DNA from: Anthoceros angustus
Lineage: Eukaryota; Streptophyta; Anthocerotopsida; Anthocerotales; Anthocerotaceae
Direction of reading: 5' to 3'
DNA: 64,000 nt
NCBI GenBank assembly: GCA_010909165.1
Contig: MU008187.1
Coordinates: 638,247-702,246, forward strand
Shown: piece after piece, positions 21,939-34,079 of the stretch
Position numbering within the stretch: the first letter of the stretch is position 1
Layout of the letters: each line of letters starts with the position of its first letter
Made by a program: the position numbers and the translations under genes
Notes under the pieces: model-generated
Told to the model about the DNA's origin: nothing
Database searches by the model: none
Seen by the model: the letters and a program-made list of their open reading frames with translations, nothing else

Positions 21939-24900
21939 TCACATATCTGCGCGCAGCACCCCTGCTATTTGTAGATCTAAACACACTATGGAGTGCCCCG
22001 GCAAAAGAACTTCCATCTCTGTACTTGGATTGGAGAGCACGGTTCTCTTCGGCACAACCTGTACAAGAACAGGTTGTGTATTCGGTGCAAAGTCCTTCTG
22101 TGGAGGAAACCGCCCAAGAAAAACATCAGATGGATAAAGACAGATTTTTCACCTTCTGCGGATGATTGAAGGAGTTCTCATCCATGACATTCTCCGAAGA
22201 CAGGACAGTCATGGATGATATAGCTGACAACCCGTCCAGGCCCTCGACTTCCAAATGCAGTGTTAGCAAATCAACTCCGAAATTGACAATCTGCAAAAGT
22301 GCAGAGGGACTTTATAGCCTCCGTTTGGCACACCTGCGGATTCTTCCCACCTAGCAGAGGGAGTAGTAAAAGATGATACCTTAATTACTAAGAAGTCACT
22401 TTGTTCAGTAATATCATGCCTGCGCAAAGCTGACGCTGCGATTGCTGAAGTGCCTGTGCTGGTACCTGCCTCTAGATAGAAAGGGAGTAAGATAGCTCCA
22501 TTTGAATGCTGGAACAACTTCTGAACCCAATAACTAGGAGTTCCGTATTGTTGCCAGGAGTTGAAGACAATAGCATCTGGATTCCATCTGCTTCCACGAA
22601 AATGAAGGTGCAAGTGGCACATATCAACACAGCAATGGGAGCAATCGACTCATGTCAATGGAGGAGCCACAGAACCAGGATCTCAAATACCTCCTGTCAT
22701 TCTCGTTGACGAATAGAGGTGCGTAACTTGCCATTTCCACGACATCACTGTTACAGGATACCAGCATCTTAGATCAAAAAATACCTTGCCTCAAAGAGTG
22801 CATACTTTTGCACATTCTGATGTCTCCCTACAGGACTGTTTAGCCCCCATGTCTGACCTGTTGAGCTCCAATCCTATCATGAAAGCTGCTTCCCCAAGAG
22901 CGGCCAAGAGGCTGCCTGTCCCTGAATCGGTGCCTACAACAGCATACTCACTAACAAACACCTACATGGTGGTGCAAATCAGAGGGCCACAAATTGGAGC
23001 TGGGACAGTGAAATGTGCTGAACAACCTGCCAAGGAATCCACTGCAGGGATGGTTACCTTGGGTCCAACTCTCGAGACATAATCGAATTGATGACTCATG
23101 GCAAACAGATTTGTTGCTGTGGTGTAGATCTACAAGAGCAAGAGCAAGGCACCGATGAGTTTTTGCTATGGAACCTGAAGAACTGTGACCCGGTGGAACA
23201 GGCAATTACATGAAAGTCATATAGATCTGCAGGATGATCCAGAGGTCTTAATGTTGCATCACAGTTCGAAATGAGCTTGATGTCGGGATAGTGCCTTTTG
23301 ATGGCTGCGTAGAACTCTAGGTAGTTCCCTGAAATGAGCCAAAGGCAGAGGTTATACAACAGTTTGCAAATATTTTACAAGTGTTAGAAATGAGACAACA
23401 AAGCCAAATTGGTATGTTTTTCAGCTCTACCTAAGTAGTTTAGTTTCCCACAATCCTCATTGCCGATAGCAATGTAACGCAGTGGAAAGGGATCAGGGTG
23501 ACCCATTTTTCCACGCAATGAACCCCACTCAGTGGTCACATCGCCCCTAGCAAACTCTATGCCATCAAGAGTGTCCTGCGTAACAACCCCAGCATTAATT
23601 TATCTGGGCGGGCTGACCAGTGGATGGGAAACAGTTTTGCAATTGCGGTTACCTTAATAAACGGGCCAATCAGCGACGTGGCAATCTCGTCACCGTGGCT
23701 GATGCCTGTAACCAACAGGCAGTCGATCAGTGACGTCCCCACTGTAGGTACAACTGGAGCAAGCCTCATGCTAATGCTGGATCACGCATTGAATCCCTGG
23801 AGCTGGCTTTACCGTTGTTGAAAACCCAAACCGGCAGGGTACCCAAGTCCTCTGCTAGCTGCAGGAGCCAAACACATTAAATAGTCAGCAAGGATTGCCG
23901 TTACCAAGGACCCGAATCAGGATGCTGCACCAAATGTCCCAGCGACATACTTGCAAATACTCAAAGTATCCAAGACCATCATCTGACCAGTAGTCCCACA
24001 CATCCCCCAAGTGACCAGGCCGCTCTTCCCACGGTCCCACAGTTTCTTTCCAGCGCCAAGCATTAGCCAATCGACCTCCCTCCACATAACAACCACCTAC
24101 AGCAACATCACCTCCCATGAGCAAATGATTGCCATAAGACTTGGTCCCAAGGTAAAGCTACTATGCATACGATGGAGGAAAAGGTGGAAGTACCTGGGAA
24201 TCGGAAAAAGGCAGGGTTTAAATCAGAAAGCATAGTAGCGAGCTGTTTGCGAAACCCATGTCCCTGCAAACAGGCAGCAGCCCAAAATTATGGAACTGGC
24301 TGGACCGATGAGACACTTGAGCACCAAGAGGTTTTAAATAAAAGCCGCACAACCCAGAGATGCAACCTTATATGTATCTACAGGCATAGCTGAAATCTGA
24401 TCCAACCAGATCGTTCCTTTGTCCCTGCTAAGCAACACAAGCCTTGCTTGATGGTCCGTTGCTGTTGCTTTTAGAGTAAGCTCCTGTCGGCTCCACCGAC
24501 TAGCGGACAAGCTGTCGACACTGACCACAATGCAAGGACATCAGTCTCAAGAAACCTGCCGTCAGAGTAACTGAGGGAAGAACCATGGGAGCCATCCGCC
24601 TTACATCAAATACTGCTGCGCCAGAATCTGCACCCCATCCGAAGAGGTAAATGCGACAGAGAGATTCACTGCACCTTTGGAGAGCAGCCAGAGGACAACC
24701 TTGTACTCGTTAGGGGCAGATATGTCCTGCACAAACGAACGACAGCTTTCATTAACTTCGTGCGGTCTGAAGAAGAACAGCAGCTGGCATCAAGGAAAGA
24801 CACCGAGTTGCTGTACCATGCCCCAGAAGCCTGGATTCGCCGTACCAACACCACCTTCAGGGCACGGATTCGAGCCAACTATATTGCATAGAACATCCAG

Positions 24901-25532
24901 ACGCAAAGCCACAGGATTCCGCTGGAAGCATGATGACCTATCAGTCTCTAAAGCTACTTGTGTTCCGTCCCCAACTCGATACCAAGGAGCTATGTTGGAT
25001 GGAGTAGTCTGACCACCTGCCTCAAAGCCTTTTCGGAAGAAGGTTGCGATTGGATTCAGAAAAACATATGGAAGGTGACAATGTGCACAAGGAAAGGTGC
25101 GTTCGCCGTACATTACCCCGATTGCTCACCAATTCTGCCCAGATGCCACCAGCTCCTGCATGATTGATTTCCTACCCAGAACACAAAGTGGTGCACCTTA
25201 ACAAGCAGCTCTCAGCTGACGAATTCGCTTTCAACAGCAGGAAACCAACAACCTCAGATGCTCAGACTCCAAAGCTGGCCAACCTCAAAGAAGATCCCAA
25301 ACAGTGTACGAGGGATGAGCCGGCCTTTGTGTGCAGGATCAACCGTCAAGGTCAGACCTCCGTCGGGCTCAGTTTGGGTCTCTGCGTGACCCTCATCGAT
25401 TGCTCGGACTGCCACCAAATTCACAAGAACTACAAGCAGTGCCAGCAGCAGAATCAGGCCCCCCAACATCCGACGCTGGTTCCGTAACGGACCGGGCGTG
25501 AATGTTGCGCTCAAATTCATCATGCAAGACAT
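21939..25532 (-). CDS. Alpha-L-arabinofuranosidase (GH51)
   Basis: The enzyme removes arabinofuranosyl side chains from cell-wall arabinoxylan and arabinan in the apoplast. Seventeen exons (approximate edges): 25532-25284, 25171-25117, 25028-24817, 24726-24605, 24520-24367, 24263-24194, 24096-23951, 23858-23813, 23705-23653, 23575-23430, 23328-23211, 23129-23058, 22961-22858, 22747-22691, 22587-22380, 22290-22153 and 22058-21939, about 689 residues. Exon 1 has a hydrophobic signal segment (LLLALLVVLVNL) and LFGIFFE. Later landmarks are NHAGAGGIWAELVSNRGFE, WRWKETVGPWEERPGH, YIAIGNEDCG (acid/base Glu), FVSEYAVVGTD (nucleophile Glu) and MASYAPLFVN. All are collinear with plant GH51 enzymes, and the usual length is about 675. 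Phases close except for 1-2 base uncertainties near 23211-23575. It looks intact. Confidence 0.93.
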
Positions 25533-25993
25533 GGTTGCCGCAAACAGTCTTGAATTCCCAGACTAAGCTGTGGCCTGGTGCTGGAATCGTGCATTCGAGA
25601 ACATGATCGTTAACGCTCTCGAACGGCAAATTCGGAGGGCATGATCCCCAAAGCAACAATCCTGGACATCTGGGAGGCGGCGTTCACAACAAGAGGGCGG
25701 GCAGTGGGTCCGCCACAACAAGATGACCATCCATGCTGCAAGAATGAGCGGAAATAGGATAAAGCACATGCCTCGGTCCGTACCATGTCCCACGGCCACA
25801 GACAGATGGACAGCAGTCTGTTGCATGTTGCGTCGGGCAAAAATCTTCCAGATAAAAGGATGACGCAGTTGGACAGATATTTATGCATATACATTACACA
25901 CATCTTTGTCGCAATATGGACATCGTCCGAAGAGGGAAGAGGGCAGGCACTGACACAATCCACATCAGGACAACGTTTATTCAAAGTCACGAC

Positions 25994-28207
25994 TCACGAC
26001 CACTGGATCTCGTCATAGCGTTTAGGCTTTGTGGCGAGCTTTGTTCTGCAGATGGGACAAGCCTTGCCCAACTTTTTCCTACGAAAGAGATTCAATGCAC
26101 ATTCGTGGCAGACTCTGGCATGACCGCAGTCCACCATGTAGGCCCTGGGATGCTCCTCGTCAAATTCCTCCAGGCATACAGCACATTCAACCGACATTTC
26201 AGGCAGCTCGGGTGCTTCCTTCTTGGTCACCGCTCGAGCTCCTTCAGCCTGCTTCTTGAGAGTCTCCTCCTCCTCGAGCCACTTCTTCAGCACTTCCTCC
26301 TTCTCAGATCCGAACTCCTTCATGAGCTCCACTTCAGCCAGCTTATGCTGATCGACCAGCTGCATCTCCTCTTGACGGGCCTTTGCAAGCAACTCATCTT
26401 CCGCTCGACGAAGATTTGCCGCGAAATCCTGGGATTTGGCCCACATCTCCAGTTCCTTCTCGAACCGATTCTTCTGCGAGTCTTCCTCCAGCGCTTTCAC
26501 TTCCCCCTGCAGAGCGCTCACTTCAGTCTCCAAAACCTTGATCTCCTCGAGTCTCTTGATCTGCGCTTGCTGCAGCTGTGCCTCGTTCTCCAGCATTCTC
26601 TGCCTCATCTCATGCTCACGCTCCGCGCTCCTTGCTTTGAACAGGTTAAGCTGAGCGGTGAACTCGTCATCCAGCTCTGCCAGCTTCTTTGCAAACGCAG
26701 CTTCCAGTACTTCCCGTCTGTTCTTGAGGTGTTGCAGCTCTGCCTCCTCCCTTACCAGGAGATCAGCAACACGCATCTTCTCACATTGGTACTGCTTATG
26801 GCTCTCTGTTAAATTGGCAACAGCAAAACTTTCCTCCCGAATCTTGGCCCTATCTTGCTCTTGCGCCTGTTTCCTCCTTTTGGCATACACATTCACCTTC
26901 TCCTCCTTACTCTCCACTGACCAGCTCAGCAGGTGCCTCTGCGGGTCAATTTCCTCCATGTCCGCCGTCTTAGCGAAGTAGCCGAACACCTGATCAGCCA
27001 CCGGAAAGTCCTCCTCTATCCTCCTCCTCCTCTTCCGCGAGCGGGCCGACGATTCCGGACTCCCCGGATGCTTCCATCGCAGCCATTCTTCCCGTCCCTG
27101 CTTATGTGATGCAAGCTTGTCCGTCAAGTGCTTGGCATGAACATATCCAGCCTCCGAAGCAGGAAAGACCATGAGATGTCTGCAGACGCCAGGGACATGA
27201 ACTTGAAGAATGTTGTCATACTTCAGGTCCTGGAGATGATGCTGAAGCCGTTGCTCGATGTGAGGTGGCAGATCGGACTCCTGTCGGGTGTCGGCAATGA
27301 TAACCGTGGGAGGCCAGACGATGGAATCGTCAGGTTTCTCCGGATGCAACGTCCGTCCTCCTTCAATCTTGCCAGCCTGGCGTTCATGCACTCGAAGGGC
27401 CTCTAGAAGCGCTCTGTGGTATCCCCGATGCTGATGCTGCCTCTTCTTCTTGAACTTGTCGGCGTGGTTGATTAGAGCAGTCCATCCCTTGAAGCGCTGC
27501 GTTGTCGGACAGATGTGGCACACAGTTTGCTCCCGGTCTCCAATCACCCGAGGCTTCTCATCCCCGCACACTTCCCGGACGAATTTCTGGAGCCTCGGCA
27601 GCCACTGCTGGTACGCCCTCTCCTGAATTAAGCGCACTTTCTCGTCGTCTTCACTGTCGTACTCCTCCTCTTCCTCCTCCTCCTCCTCCTCCTCCTCCTC
27701 CTCTTCCTCCTCCTCCTCTTCCTCTACTTCCTCTCCCTCCTTCTCGACCTCGTGGATGCCATCGCGGCGACTGTCCTCCATTGGCACATCCGCTGGAGCC
27801 GGAGCCGGAGCCGGAGCCGCCATATCTGACTCTCGCTCAGCAATCGCCTTGTGCATTTCAGGTGCTGCATCAATTGGCCGGGGATCAGCCGACTTTGAAC
27901 GAGAGGAAGGGGAAATGCCATCCCGAGGCTGCAGATCCCTGTCTCGTTGCCCTTTCCGGTCCTGGTCCCGATCCCTGCTGGACTCATCTCTCACCCGGTA
28001 ATCCTTCTCACTGCCGTCATTGTGCTGCTTCTTGTGGTGATGCTGGTCCTTATGATGGTCTACCCGGTGGAGTTTGGAGGAGCTGTAGGGCTGGCAGCTG
28101 GCCCTGGGTGAGTGTGAAGGTCTGCGGGAACCACTAGAACTAGGCTTTCGCTCACTGCGCTTATCCTCCCCTTTGTTGCGCTTACCCCTGTCTGCAGAGA
28201 TTTCCAT
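25994..28207 (-). CDS. SGS3-like XS-domain protein with C-terminal RING
   Basis: One open exon, 737 residues. Order: a charged Ser/Arg/His-rich N-terminus (1-150), a poly-Glu tract (about 155-190), and a zf-XS finger (about 225-270: CHICPTTQRFKGWTALINHA). Next is an XS domain (about 290-420: SIVWPPTVIIADTR, RHLMVFPASEAGYVHAKHL, VFGYFAKTADMEEID), then a long coiled coil (about 430-660). A C3HC4 RING ends it (675-722: CAVC, DCGHARVCHEC, CPICR). zf-XS, XS and coiled coil in this order are typical of SGS3 and FDM proteins, which bind double-stranded RNA in small-RNA pathways. The RING suggests added E3 ubiquitin-ligase activity. The XH domain of FDM proteins is absent. The role is inferred from domains only. 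Start: first ATG in frame; an upstream exon is possible. It lies 461 bp upstream of the GH51 gene on the same strand. Confidence 0.88.
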   Translation of the reverse strand: MEISADRGKRNKGEDKRSERKPSSSGSRRPSHSPRASCQPYSSSKLHRVDHHKDQHHHKKQHNDGSEKDYRVRDESSRDRDQDRKGQRDRDLQPRDGISPSSRSKSADPRPIDAAPEMHKAIAERESDMAAPAPAPAPADVPMEDSRRDGIHEVEKEGEEVEEEEEEEEEEEEEEEEEEEEEYDSEDDEKVRLIQERAYQQWLPRLQKFVREVCGDEKPRVIGDREQTVCHICPTTQRFKGWTALINHADKFKKKRQHQHRGYHRALLEALRVHERQAGKIEGGRTLHPEKPDDSIVWPPTVIIADTRQESDLPPHIEQRLQHHLQDLKYDNILQVHVPGVCRHLMVFPASEAGYVHAKHLTDKLASHKQGREEWLRWKHPGSPESSARSRKRRRRIEEDFPVADQVFGYFAKTADMEEIDPQRHLLSWSVESKEEKVNVYAKRRKQAQEQDRAKIREESFAVANLTESHKQYQCEKMRVADLLVREEAELQHLKNRREVLEAAFAKKLAELDDEFTAQLNLFKARSAEREHEMRQRMLENEAQLQQAQIKRLEEIKVLETEVSALQGEVKALEEDSQKNRFEKELEMWAKSQDFAANLRRAEDELLAKARQEEMQLVDQHKLAEVELMKEFGSEKEEVLKKWLEEEETLKKQAEGARAVTKKEAPELPEMSVECAVCLEEFDEEHPRAYMVDCGHARVCHECALNLFRRKKLGKACPICRTKLATKPKRYDEIQWS
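27663..27731. repeat. CTC/TTC microsatellite coding for poly-Glu
   Basis: A trinucleotide run of ctc with some ttc on the plus strand is read as GAG/GAA on the minus strand, giving about 23 consecutive Glu in the XS-RING protein. Such tracts change length easily. Confidence 0.9.
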
Positions 28208-29859
28208 CCTGAGAGGCTGTGTTCCATCCAGATTATCGGCCAGCTCGAAGACAGGCAGGGGAGTAACGCCCCACTTCCTTTCAAGTGGAGGAAGGCAAGG
28301 GGGTCTGGGGTCCTGACAGCCGAAGGCAGAAGCGTGTATGGTACATACATATATGCATACATGAAATCGGAAATCGGATTCCCAAATCTCGCTTCACAGG
28401 TGTCTACATGAAGACATGCATCGATGGAACAACGTGGCGGGCGGGTGGTGAGTTGTTTGAACAAGAAGTTAGAAGGAGCCCTAATGTCCGTTCCCGCTTC
28501 TCCGTTGCCCTTGGCAGCAACCCCGGGAAGTGGTGGCAGGCTCAGGCGGTGGCAGCAGTCCTGACACTTGATGCCTTCGAAGTAATCAAGGGGAGAGGTA
28601 CATTTGCCCCCGGAAGGATGGTGATGATAGTGTAATGTGGTCCGAGAGCCAGCATGAGCAATTACTCCCTCCGACACTCGGGTGCCCATGGCATCTCCCA
28701 GTGCCGTGGAGAGAGGGATCCAAGGCGCGTGCGCGGGATCCCACCGAGCGGGCTGCCTCTGCCTCTGCAGTCTGCCTCATCAGAGCCTGGAGCCCTGGAG
28801 TCGTGGAGCCTAAGCCCTGCACCCCTTGCTGCAGCATCCTGAATCAGGGGGTGAGGTCAGCATTGCATTGAAGCACAGAACGTGTGGCAGGTACCCGCTT
28901 CATGATTTTCGTGGTACCCGCTGAATACATACGTATGTATTTGGCGGTGTGTTGTCTTGTGTCACCACCTACGCTACCTACCCCACACCCTCTCATTATG
29001 GCCTAAATCATAATTTTGAAGCGAGGCAGCGAGCAGCTATGGCTGTCCTTGCGTCTTGTGGCTCCACCGATTGATTGTGTGTGATAGAGAGAGAGAGGAG
29101 GAAGCGGCAGGCGGCAGAGACCCGCCTGTCCACGGTCAGTCCTAGTCGTAAAGCGGTCAAACTGACCTCCCCACGGGGCCACGACCCACCTCGACCGGAA
29201 ACATTCCCGTACCCAAACCCACCCGCTGCCGCCGCGTACCCGCGTACCAGATGCATGCCAAAGTCCAAAAATCTGCAAAATCTCGTCCCAGCCCATGCAA
29301 ACAGTACATAGACACAGATTGCAGCTGCACAGCTCACAGCACAGCACAACAGCAAAGTAAAGAACCGCGCAGCAAAGCGCAGACAGTCGTTTTCGGTGTC
29401 GGATCTTGGCGAGATGAAAAGGGCAGGGGAGGCCAGGGCAGGGCAGGGCTGAGCTGGGCTGGGCTGGGCTGGGCACTGGGCAGGCCAGGGCAGCAAAGCC
29501 AGCAATGCCGTCCTCTGCTCTCCATTACCCTTCCTTTCCTTCCCTCCTTCCTGCTGATGCTCAAAGAATTTCCTTAATAAAAGTACATAAGATCGCTTCT
29601 GACGCTCCCCTCGCAGCAGTTTCTATCACAAACACGCCTCCTGGTTCAATCCAGAAAGTCATCACCTGCCCGGCCTTAGGTCTATGATACACCAAAATTG
29701 GATTGTCCCTAAAGGAGCTCAAAAGCATCCATCTACTACACAACGTTTGGAAGGATTACTACCAACTGGCATCGCTTCCAAGCGTTACTACCAGCAAGTC
29801 TACAAGGCCTGCCCTGTGCGCTACCCCCTCCCTTCCCACCACACCTTTGGATGGCTTCA
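28208..29859. other. Upstream region of XS-RING gene and 3' flank of ARID-HMG gene
   Basis: No coding exon found. A pentamer-type microsatellite (gggca/gggct units) occupies about 29421-29495. The part near 28208-28700 is the likely promoter and leader of the XS-RING gene. Confidence 0.5.
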
Positions 29860-32411
29860 TCATAGCATCGACTCATCCTCTAAGATCTGCTTATCGTAAA
29901 TAGCCATGGCTTGCTCGTGTCCTTGCAACTCATAAGGTGCCCCCGAAGCCCCACCTGACCCAACCACTCCTTGCTCAGCCTCCTCCATCGTCACCTCTGA
30001 CTGCCCCTGCCCACCTATTGCCCCTGATGAATTCGGGTCTGCATCAGTTTCCCCCTGATAGTCCTGGCTCCCATCTCCGTCAGGATCTGTGCCATGGTCA
30101 TTGTCATTCTCATGCTCTTCATGCTCATTCTCATGCTCGTTGTCGTGCTCCTCATTGTCATGCTCCTCCTCATTCTCCTGCTCATGATAATTCTCCTGCT
30201 CCTGATCGTTCTCCTGTTCATTGTCATTGTCCTGCTCATGCTCCTGCCCTTGCTCGTGCTCATGCTCATTCTCATTCTCACCTCTCGCTTCTTCTCCAGC
30301 AGCACTACCAGTTGCGGTGGTTCCTCCATTATCAGCCTGATTCCTGATCCTTTCTCGATAATCCCTCATTTCCACTCTATACCTCTCCTTGTCCTTCACT
30401 CCACGTTCTTGCCAAGGCTACAATCACTCATCAAACCAACACAACATTGAGGATGCGAACAAGGTAAACACCAACATGCACAGGAAGACGAAACCACCTA
30501 AACTCACCCATTTTTCGTCCTCTGTCATCTTGTTCCACAGATCTCCAATCATCCTACTTATCTCCCTATCTTTCGTGGGATGCTCCAATTTTAGTTCCGC
30601 CCTTTTCTCGGCAAAGAAGAAGTTATACCCTGTTCTGTTGGGCCTTGGAGCATCTGGATCCTTCTTTGGCATCTCATCTTTTCTTCTCCTCTTCCGCCGA
30701 GTTCGTACCTCAGAGCCTTGTCCGTTGGCATCAGCAGTGATGCTGCTCATCAGATGGGGCACTGTCGCAAATTGCACTCCCTTACTATTGCTTGGCACAT
30801 GATACAGAACACCACTTAACTTCTCGTCCCCCAAATGTACAGTCACCAGGTAGCCATGCTCAAACTTTCCAGTAATGGCCCCCGTCACAACACTGCCAAC
30901 AGAAGCAGCTGGATCAACTGCAAGGCCACGGCCAATTGCATGTCAGACTAGCCAAATTCTTGGTACTCACATTTCCCCAAAGCATCTGAACTTGGAGGCA
31001 TACCTGAAGGTTCTTGGGGTGCAAGAGACTTCCGCTTCCTAGTTTTCTTAACAGGGGGCTCCAGACCGTCGGAGCCATGATCAGCAGACCCAGGAGTTTC
31101 CATGTCAACTGAGACAAAACACAACCCCCACAATTAGAACCATGAAGCCTGGCATAATTGACCTACCTTAGAGCATTGAGCGGGTTCTTACCGGACGCAC
31201 CCACAGGACCTGTCTTTCCAAGAAAATGTATTTCTTCGTATCGGAGAAGAAGGTTGTTGTATGTCTTCCGAAGCACATAGGAAGCACTTGTTGTCGAACG
31301 AGGAAGACCGAAGGTGATTGTGACCACTTTCCATTTCCTCTCCTTGGTAACCTACACAATAAGCAGCTTATCCCAGATTCAGCTTATAACCAGAACACTA
31401 AGACAATAGCACGGCTTTGCACCTTTTTCATGAAAACAGGACAGAACTTGGCTGCATCTCTACAACGGCCGTATCTTCCCATGTGCCTAAACACCAGCCC
31501 TAGAGGTGGCTCCAAAAAAACCCCACCTTGGCCAAGCCTCCTCGGGCCGTCACTTCCACGTACAGCTTGTGCAAGTCCAAATCCTTGCCACCGATCTTTG
31601 GCACCCTGCGGCAGGCGAGGTCATAGAGTTGATGAGCCTAAAGCAAGCTTATATGGGTGGCTTTTCGTCCACCTAAGTACGCCCCCCCCGGGCGGAGAAA
31701 AAAAGATGCGAACCTGAAATCAAGCAAACAGCCTCGAGATGCTACTCCAAAGGGTAGAAGAATCCTTTGAAGGAGAATCAAAAGTGACGGCACATGACCT
31801 AGAAAAGATACTCGAGGAGGTTGGTCTGCTATCGCGCGCTTGAGAATCGGGGCAAGACCCGAAATTGAGGACGCCAGTGCAGGCACCCATGGTTCAAGAA
31901 ATCAGACTGCTGGCATAAGAGCGGGGGTAAGGGAGGGAAGAGGGTGAGGAGAAGCGAGGGCGGGAGAGTGCACAGACTAGGGTTCATTGAGCTTGGTACA
32001 TGATCGCAGAAGCTGCACAAATTGCGCAGCTGGAGGCCCAAATTGCAAGCAAGAGATTGAGACAGGAGATGCAAGAAAGCATGTTGAGCAAGAGCAAAGG
32101 GATGCAAAGAGAACTCACGAGAATTTGGTCCGGTAGGCCGCGTGACATTTTTTGAGAGTTTCCCAGAAGAGCTCCGACTCGTTCACGATGTCCTCATGCT
32201 TGGCGAGGGGCGCGATGTAGTGTATGCCATACTGCGTGGGCGTGATGAGGGGAGCAGGAGGTGGCGTGGGAGTGGGAGTGGGAGTGACAGTGGGAGTGAG
32301 AGCTGCCTGCGGAGGGGGGGTGACGGCGGTTCCATTTTGCAAGGGGGTATGGACAGCTGCAGCTGGAGACGAGCAAGCAGGCGTTGTAGACATGACCAGT
32401 TGGGCCGACAT
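29860..32411 (-). CDS. ARID-HMG box DNA-binding protein (HMGB9/10/11/15-like)
   Basis: A nuclear, architectural DNA-binding protein of the plant ARID-HMG family. Six exons close in frame: 32411-32119, 31605-31527, 31351-31192, 31108-30971, 30917-30508 and 30417-29860, giving 545 residues. The ARID domain is split over exons 1-3: LAKHEDIVNESELFWETLKK, PKIGGKDLDLHKLYVEVTAR, VTKERKWKVVTITFGLPRS. Exon 5 has the family stretch GKFEHGYLVTVHLGDEKLSG and the HMG box (KDPDAPRPNRTGYNFFFAEK, EISRMIGDLWNKMTEDEK), which ends in exon 6 (PWQERGVKDKERY). Exon 6 then encodes an unusual tail of Glu, His, Asn, Gln and Asp. Exon 1 carries a Pro/Thr run. Exon 4 has two possible donors 33 nt apart in the same phase. 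The start at MSAQLV is the likeliest ATG; a 5' untranslated exon further upstream is possible. Confidence 0.92.
30095..30300 (-). repeat. Short-period repeat coding for a Glu/His/Asn-rich tail
   Basis: On the plus strand, units like 'ctcatgctcattctc' recur with variations. On the minus strand they encode strings such as ENEHEHEQGQEHEQ and HDNEHENEHEEHEN in the ARID-HMG protein. The frame stays open throughout. Confidence 0.85.
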
Positions 32412-34079
32412 TGGAAAATGCCGACCAAGGGCGGGAAAATTTTCCAAATTGGCAGTGAGGCAACACGGGAGATCAGAACACAAGAGTCTTGAAGGAGGGA
32501 GGGTGGGAAGAAGGGAAGTGATGCAACCGGATACAGCAGCGCTAAATCTGGTCAGCCCGCCTACAAGAATAGCAAGAAAGAAGCATAGCGAGGGGGAAGA
32601 GGAAGTGAGAAAAAAAGTGCGGAATCAGGAGGACATGGCAGGGGCATTTGCGGGTACCAGCACAGCGACCAGCCTTTGCAAGATTAATACTCAATTAAGG
32701 CAGCCCGGAGACTGAACCGGCCGTGGACAGCCTGCCACCCCCGGCAGCGCCGCCCTAACACGGAATTAGGAGGACATTAAGCACAAAGCCAATGTGCTAC
32801 GGATTAGCAAATGCGAGACGTGGTGATGGTGGAGGGATGGAGCAGCGGAAGCAGCAGGACGAGGAGGCAGAACCAACACGGCAGCAAGGCAGCGGGCAGT
32901 GCAGCGGCAGCAATTTGTAGAGGACGCAGTTGCAGCAGGCTCAGCACAGGACGGACCGGGGGAGACCAGGCCCATGGAGCTACCGCGGCCGCAACCAAGC
33001 ACTCACAGCAGCTCAGCAGGCGAGCAATCAAGAGCAACTCACGCGAGATGGCGCCATTGAGCGATCGGAAGAAAGATCGAGCCACGCAGCCTAGAGAGAA
33101 GACCACTGCAACCCGACCCGGTGTCGTCCCGTCGCGGGCTGCCCGTCCCGTCCCTTCCGCCACGGTGTTGCACCTCCGGTTGATGGGTTGATGAGAGAGA
33201 GAACAGCGAGCGTGCCAGTTACCGCCATGTCTTAAAAGAGAGATCAGGTTGGATGAGCGCGGATCGTGACGAGGGACGGACAGACGTGGACAGACGTACC
33301 CCGCCGAGCGCATACTCGGTTTTTTTAAAACAATAATACGTCGTCAACACTCGCCACCTAGGTACATACATACAATTAAAAGGGACAACCTGAACACTAC
33401 CTGCTTTATTACACCTGTGTAAGGAGGATCGCGAAGGAGGCGGAAAGGGAAGACCCTAAGAGGAGCCGTAGATGGCGAAGAATGAAAGGCGAAGGTGAAA
33501 TGCCAAAAGCGGAGGGTGAAGAAAGTAAGGTCGGAGCACGAGTTCGATGGCCAAGAAAGGTATGAGGTTTAGGCCAACGGTGAAGGAAGGGAGCGTTGGT
33601 AGGGATGAACGGTGAAGGAAGTGCACAGGCGATGAACGGAGTAGGGAGCGATCAGCCTTTGGAGAAGAGGGACAAGAGTTTTAAGGAAACAAAGAAGACG
33701 ACAAGGCTTTTAAGAAAAAGGCTTTATAAAGCTTTTTTCTTTCCTGGCTTCTTGGTATTCTGACACTCAATCGCTGGAATTACTCTGAATAGAGCTCTGG
33801 TTTCGGACGGTACATCGAACTCGCGGATAGCATTTGCTATCTCTGTACCGGTTACTGCTTATACTCCACGCTTTCCTCTACATACTTTTTTATTCCCTCC
33901 CCTCATTCTTCTCTTCCCCAAATCGGGGTTTTTCTCCACTCTCACTGCTTCAATCATCACATCTTTCTTAATTACCACTATTCTTCACTAGCTCATGCTG
34001 CTCCTGTAAGGGCCTCGGGGTTTTTTCGCCCTTTTTTTCCTTTTTTTTGCCTTCTTTAAATAGTCTTTTTCCCGTTTTT
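32412..34079. other. Upstream region of ARID-HMG gene and gene-free flank
   Basis: GC-rich sequence to about 33320 is the probable promoter and leader of the ARID-HMG gene. From there to about 34080 the sequence is purine- or T-rich and low in complexity. No exon, RNA gene or transposon protein is visible. Confidence 0.45.

Noticed and set aside
25883-26812. 309-codon plus-strand frame antisense to the XS-RING gene
   Set aside because: Leu/Gln/His-rich mirror of a coiled-coil coding region; no domain.
27502-28137. 211-codon plus-strand frame with a proline run
   Set aside because: It is the reverse reading of the poly-Glu tract and Arg/Ser-rich N-terminus of the XS-RING gene.
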